Below are positions 62,417 through 64,000 of a stretch of 64,000 nt of DNA, one piece after another. The stretch's first letter is position 1; the number at the start of each line of letters is the position of its first letter. Position numbers and translations under genes: made by a program. This DNA is from JAHCHG01 sp041394845 (GTDB taxonomy: Bacteria; Acidobacteriota; Blastocatellia; Pyrinomonadales; Pyrinomonadaceae), in contig JAWKHL010000001.1 of NCBI GenBank assembly GCA_041394845.1, forward strand, positions 1,984,001-2,048,000, in the 5' to 3' direction. The notes beneath the pieces are model-generated. The model saw nothing but the letters and a program-made list of their open reading frames with translations, ran no database searches and was not told the origin of the DNA.

Positions 62417-63334
62417 ATGACCGAAACCAAACGCGATGAAATTTATCCGGCCCTGCCGCTTTCCGAGTGGCAGGAGACCAATGACACGCTCCATATGTGG
62501 ACCCAGATCGTCGGCAAGATCCGTCTGGTTCAAACGCCGCCGCTCAATCAATGGTGGAACGTTCCGCTTTACGTTACGCCGCGCGGGCTTACGACCTCGG
62601 CCATGCCTTTTGAGAACGAATCATTCACCATAGATTTCGATTTTCTGAAACATCATCTGATCGTCCAAACCAGCTATAACGACGGTTTTCGCTTTGATCT
62701 GGAGCCGATGACGGTGGCCGATTTTTACCGCAAACTGCTGAGCAAACTAAAGGCCAACGGCATCGAGGTCGAGATCCGGGCCGTCCCGGACGAGGTCGCC
62801 GACCCGATCCCGTTCGCCGAGGACACGGTTCACAAATCTTACGACCGGGAACACGTCAGCAGATTCTTCCGCGTTTTGCGGAGCGTTGACCGCGTTTTCA
62901 AAGAGTTCCGCTCGCGTTTTTGCGGCAAATGCTCGCCGGTTCATTTTTTCTGGGGAAGTTTCGATCTGGCCGTCACCCGTTTTTCCGGCCGCCCGGCCCC
63001 GCCTCGCCCCAAAGCCGACCGGATCACCCGCATCGCCTACGACGAAGAGGTCATCAGCCACGGATTCTGGACCGGCAATGGTCTCGGCGAAGCCGCCTTT
63101 TACGCCTACGCCGCGCCCGAACCGAAGGGTTTCGCCGAAACTCCTGTCAACCCCGACGAAGCCTTTTATTCAAAAGAGATGGGCGAATTTTTCCTCAAAT
63201 ACGAAGACGTCCGCCGATCCGCCGATCCCGACGGGGCGATCCTCGATTTTATGCAGACGACCTACAAATCGGCCGCCGATCTGGCTCATTGGGACTGCGA
63301 CAAAATGGAGATCGACTGGAAAAAGGTACTGTAA
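62417..63334 (+). CDS. DUF5996 family protein
   Basis: A 305-residue cytoplasmic protein matching my memory of DUF5996: LPLSEWQETNDTLHMWTQIVGKIRLVQTPPLNQWWNVPLYVTPRGLTTSAMPF, FRVLRSVDRVFKEFRSRFCGKCSPVHFFWGSFDLAVTRFSGR and AFYAYAAPEPKGFAE. These Trp/His/Pro-rich motifs are strongly conserved, which suggests an enzyme, but none is known. It starts 24 bases after the methyltransferase and likely shares its transcript. A long imperfect palindrome follows. Confidence 0.88.
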   Translation: MTETKRDEIYPALPLSEWQETNDTLHMWTQIVGKIRLVQTPPLNQWWNVPLYVTPRGLTTSAMPFENESFTIDFDFLKHHLIVQTSYNDGFRFDLEPMTVADFYRKLLSKLKANGIEVEIRAVPDEVADPIPFAEDTVHKSYDREHVSRFFRVLRSVDRVFKEFRSRFCGKCSPVHFFWGSFDLAVTRFSGRPAPPRPKADRITRIAYDEEVISHGFWTGNGLGEAAFYAYAAPEPKGFAETPVNPDEAFYSKEMGEFFLKYEDVRRSADPDGAILDFMQTTYKSAADLAHWDCDKMEIDWKKVL

Positions 63335-63364
63335 AGAATTTCCCTTTGTTCAGGAGAAATTCCA

Positions 63365-63451
63365 CCACCAAGGCACAAAGGACGCAAAGAAATTTTTTAC
63401 AAATCATAAAACATTTCTTAAAAAACCTTTGTGTCCTTTGTGCCTTGGTGG
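63365..63451. repeat. 25-bp inverted repeat (CACCAAGGCACAAAGG type)
   Basis: Arms 63365-63389 and 63427-63451 match at 24 of 25 positions, the odd one giving a G-U pair, around a 37-base AT-rich loop. It lies after the DUF5996 gene and could stop or protect its transcript. Confidence 0.85.
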
Positions 63452-63574
63452 TTTATTTTCAAATTGTCGGTCGAATTTCAGCAATTCGAAAAAACCGAGT
63501 TTAAGAATTTGCCTTTACAAACAGTTTTTCTCAATGAATAATAAGCGAAAAATCGGTCAATAAAGTTTGGATTT

Positions 63575-63617
63575 CAGTCGGAAAAAAATCCGAAATCCGA
63601 AATCCAAAATCCAAAAT
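63575..63617. repeat. tandem AATCCRAA heptamers
   Basis: About five heptamers of the AATCCGA / AATCCAA type run right up to the start codon of the next gene, leaving no ordinary ribosome binding site. Confidence 0.8.
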
Positions 63618-64000
63618 ATGAGAGATATCCCCGTCGGTAACGGCTCCTTGCTCGTTACATTCGACGATAAATACCAGATCCGCGACATCTATTTTCCGCA
63701 CGTCGGGCAGGAAAATCACACCGAAGGCTACCCGTTCCGCTTCGGCGTCTGGGCCGACGGCGAGTTCTCCTGGGTCCACACCGACGAGTGGGAGCGCGAA
63801 CTGTGTTACATCTCGGAAACGCTGGTTACCGAGGTCAAACTGATCAACGAAAAAATGGGGATCGAGATCCTCTGCAACGATACGGTGGCGAGCCACGAGA
63901 ACATCTTTCTGCGCCGCATTCACCTGAGCAATCTGCTCGATACGCCGCGCGAGATCAGGGTTTTTCTTCACCACGATTTTCGCATTTCGGAAAACAAGAT
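63618..64000 (+). CDS. GH15-type glycoside hydrolase (glucoamylase-like), N-terminal part
   Basis: The frame opens at ATG 63618 and is open to the window edge (127 codons). It reads MRDIPVGNGSLLVTFDDKYQ, then IRDIYFPHVGQENHT and FGVWADGEFSWV, and later NIFLRRIHLSNL. This is the N-terminal beta-sandwich that precedes the catalytic barrel in bacterial glucoamylase/trehalase-like GH15 proteins. They hydrolyse alpha-glucosides such as maltodextrins or trehalose. The catalytic domain lies outside the window. The start codon directly abuts heptamer repeats. Confidence 0.8.
   Translation, partial: MRDIPVGNGSLLVTFDDKYQIRDIYFPHVGQENHTEGYPFRFGVWADGEFSWVHTDEWERELCYISETLVTEVKLINEKMGIEILCNDTVASHENIFLRRIHLSNLLDTPREIRVFLHHDFRISENK

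Noticed and set aside
63365..63451. Possible insertion-sequence ends (25-bp inverted repeat)
   Set aside because: Only 37 bases separate the arms, there is no transposase and no visible target duplication. The arrangement equals the other intergenic hairpins in the window.

Overview
The window looks like a chromosomal stretch from an acidobacterium, most probably class Blastocatellia (Pyrinomonadaceae-like). This is inferred from gene content: six large Ser/Thr protein kinases, two ECF-type sigma factors of the Sigma70_ECF (PF07638) kind sitting beside kinases, PD40/TolB-type propellers, many signal-peptide lipoproteins, a beta-helix/choice-of-anchor surface protein, and an S9 peptidase. Base composition is close to balanced. 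No rRNA, tRNA, CRISPR array, transposase or phage gene was seen.

Layout. 1-8.6 kb: end of a WG-repeat protein, a CPA2 cation/proton antiporter with RCK domains, secreted proteins (ARPP-1 family, S9 peptidase, LolA-like lipoprotein). 8.7-26.2 kb: a kinase island on the minus strand with kinase K1 (propeller) coupled to a BON-domain secreted protein, tandem polytopic membrane kinases K2 and K3, and K4 (propeller) behind its sigma factor; on the plus strand there is one TPR lipoprotein. Two decayed kinase fragments lie in the gaps. 26.3-36.4 kb: a 1309-residue secreted beta-helix/Ig/lectin protein, a CocE-type hydrolase, two paralogous Cys-rich lipoproteins, NTF2-like, Crp/Fnr and quinone-reductase genes. 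36.7-49 kb: serine hydrolase, TetR regulator, small membrane protein, a second sigma-kinase cassette (K5, kinase plus STAND ATPase plus TPR), K6 (kinase plus TPR), YkgJ protein, thymidine kinase. 49-64 kb: housekeeping genes (DacB, GpmI, enolase, CNNM/CorC protein, NifU-like scaffold, TlpA thioredoxin) mixed with acetyltransferases, an orphan beta-class DNA methyltransferase, a DUF5996 protein and the start of a GH15-type glycosidase.

How it fits together. The kinase/sigma genes probably form phosphorylation-controlled transcription switches, with the same N-terminal domain and kinase core joined to different sensor or effector modules. Relics of further kinase genes and of a serine hydrolase suggest duplication followed by internal deletion.

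A second theme is the intergenic DNA. At a dozen or so sites it consists of short-period (7-10 bp) degenerate tandem repeats, often arranged as inverted pairs. Several run into flanking genes and encode their first or last residues (GpmI N-terminus, TlpA signal peptide, GEKVK-type C-terminal tails). All coordinates and motifs were read by eye; family names are from motif recognition, not database searches.
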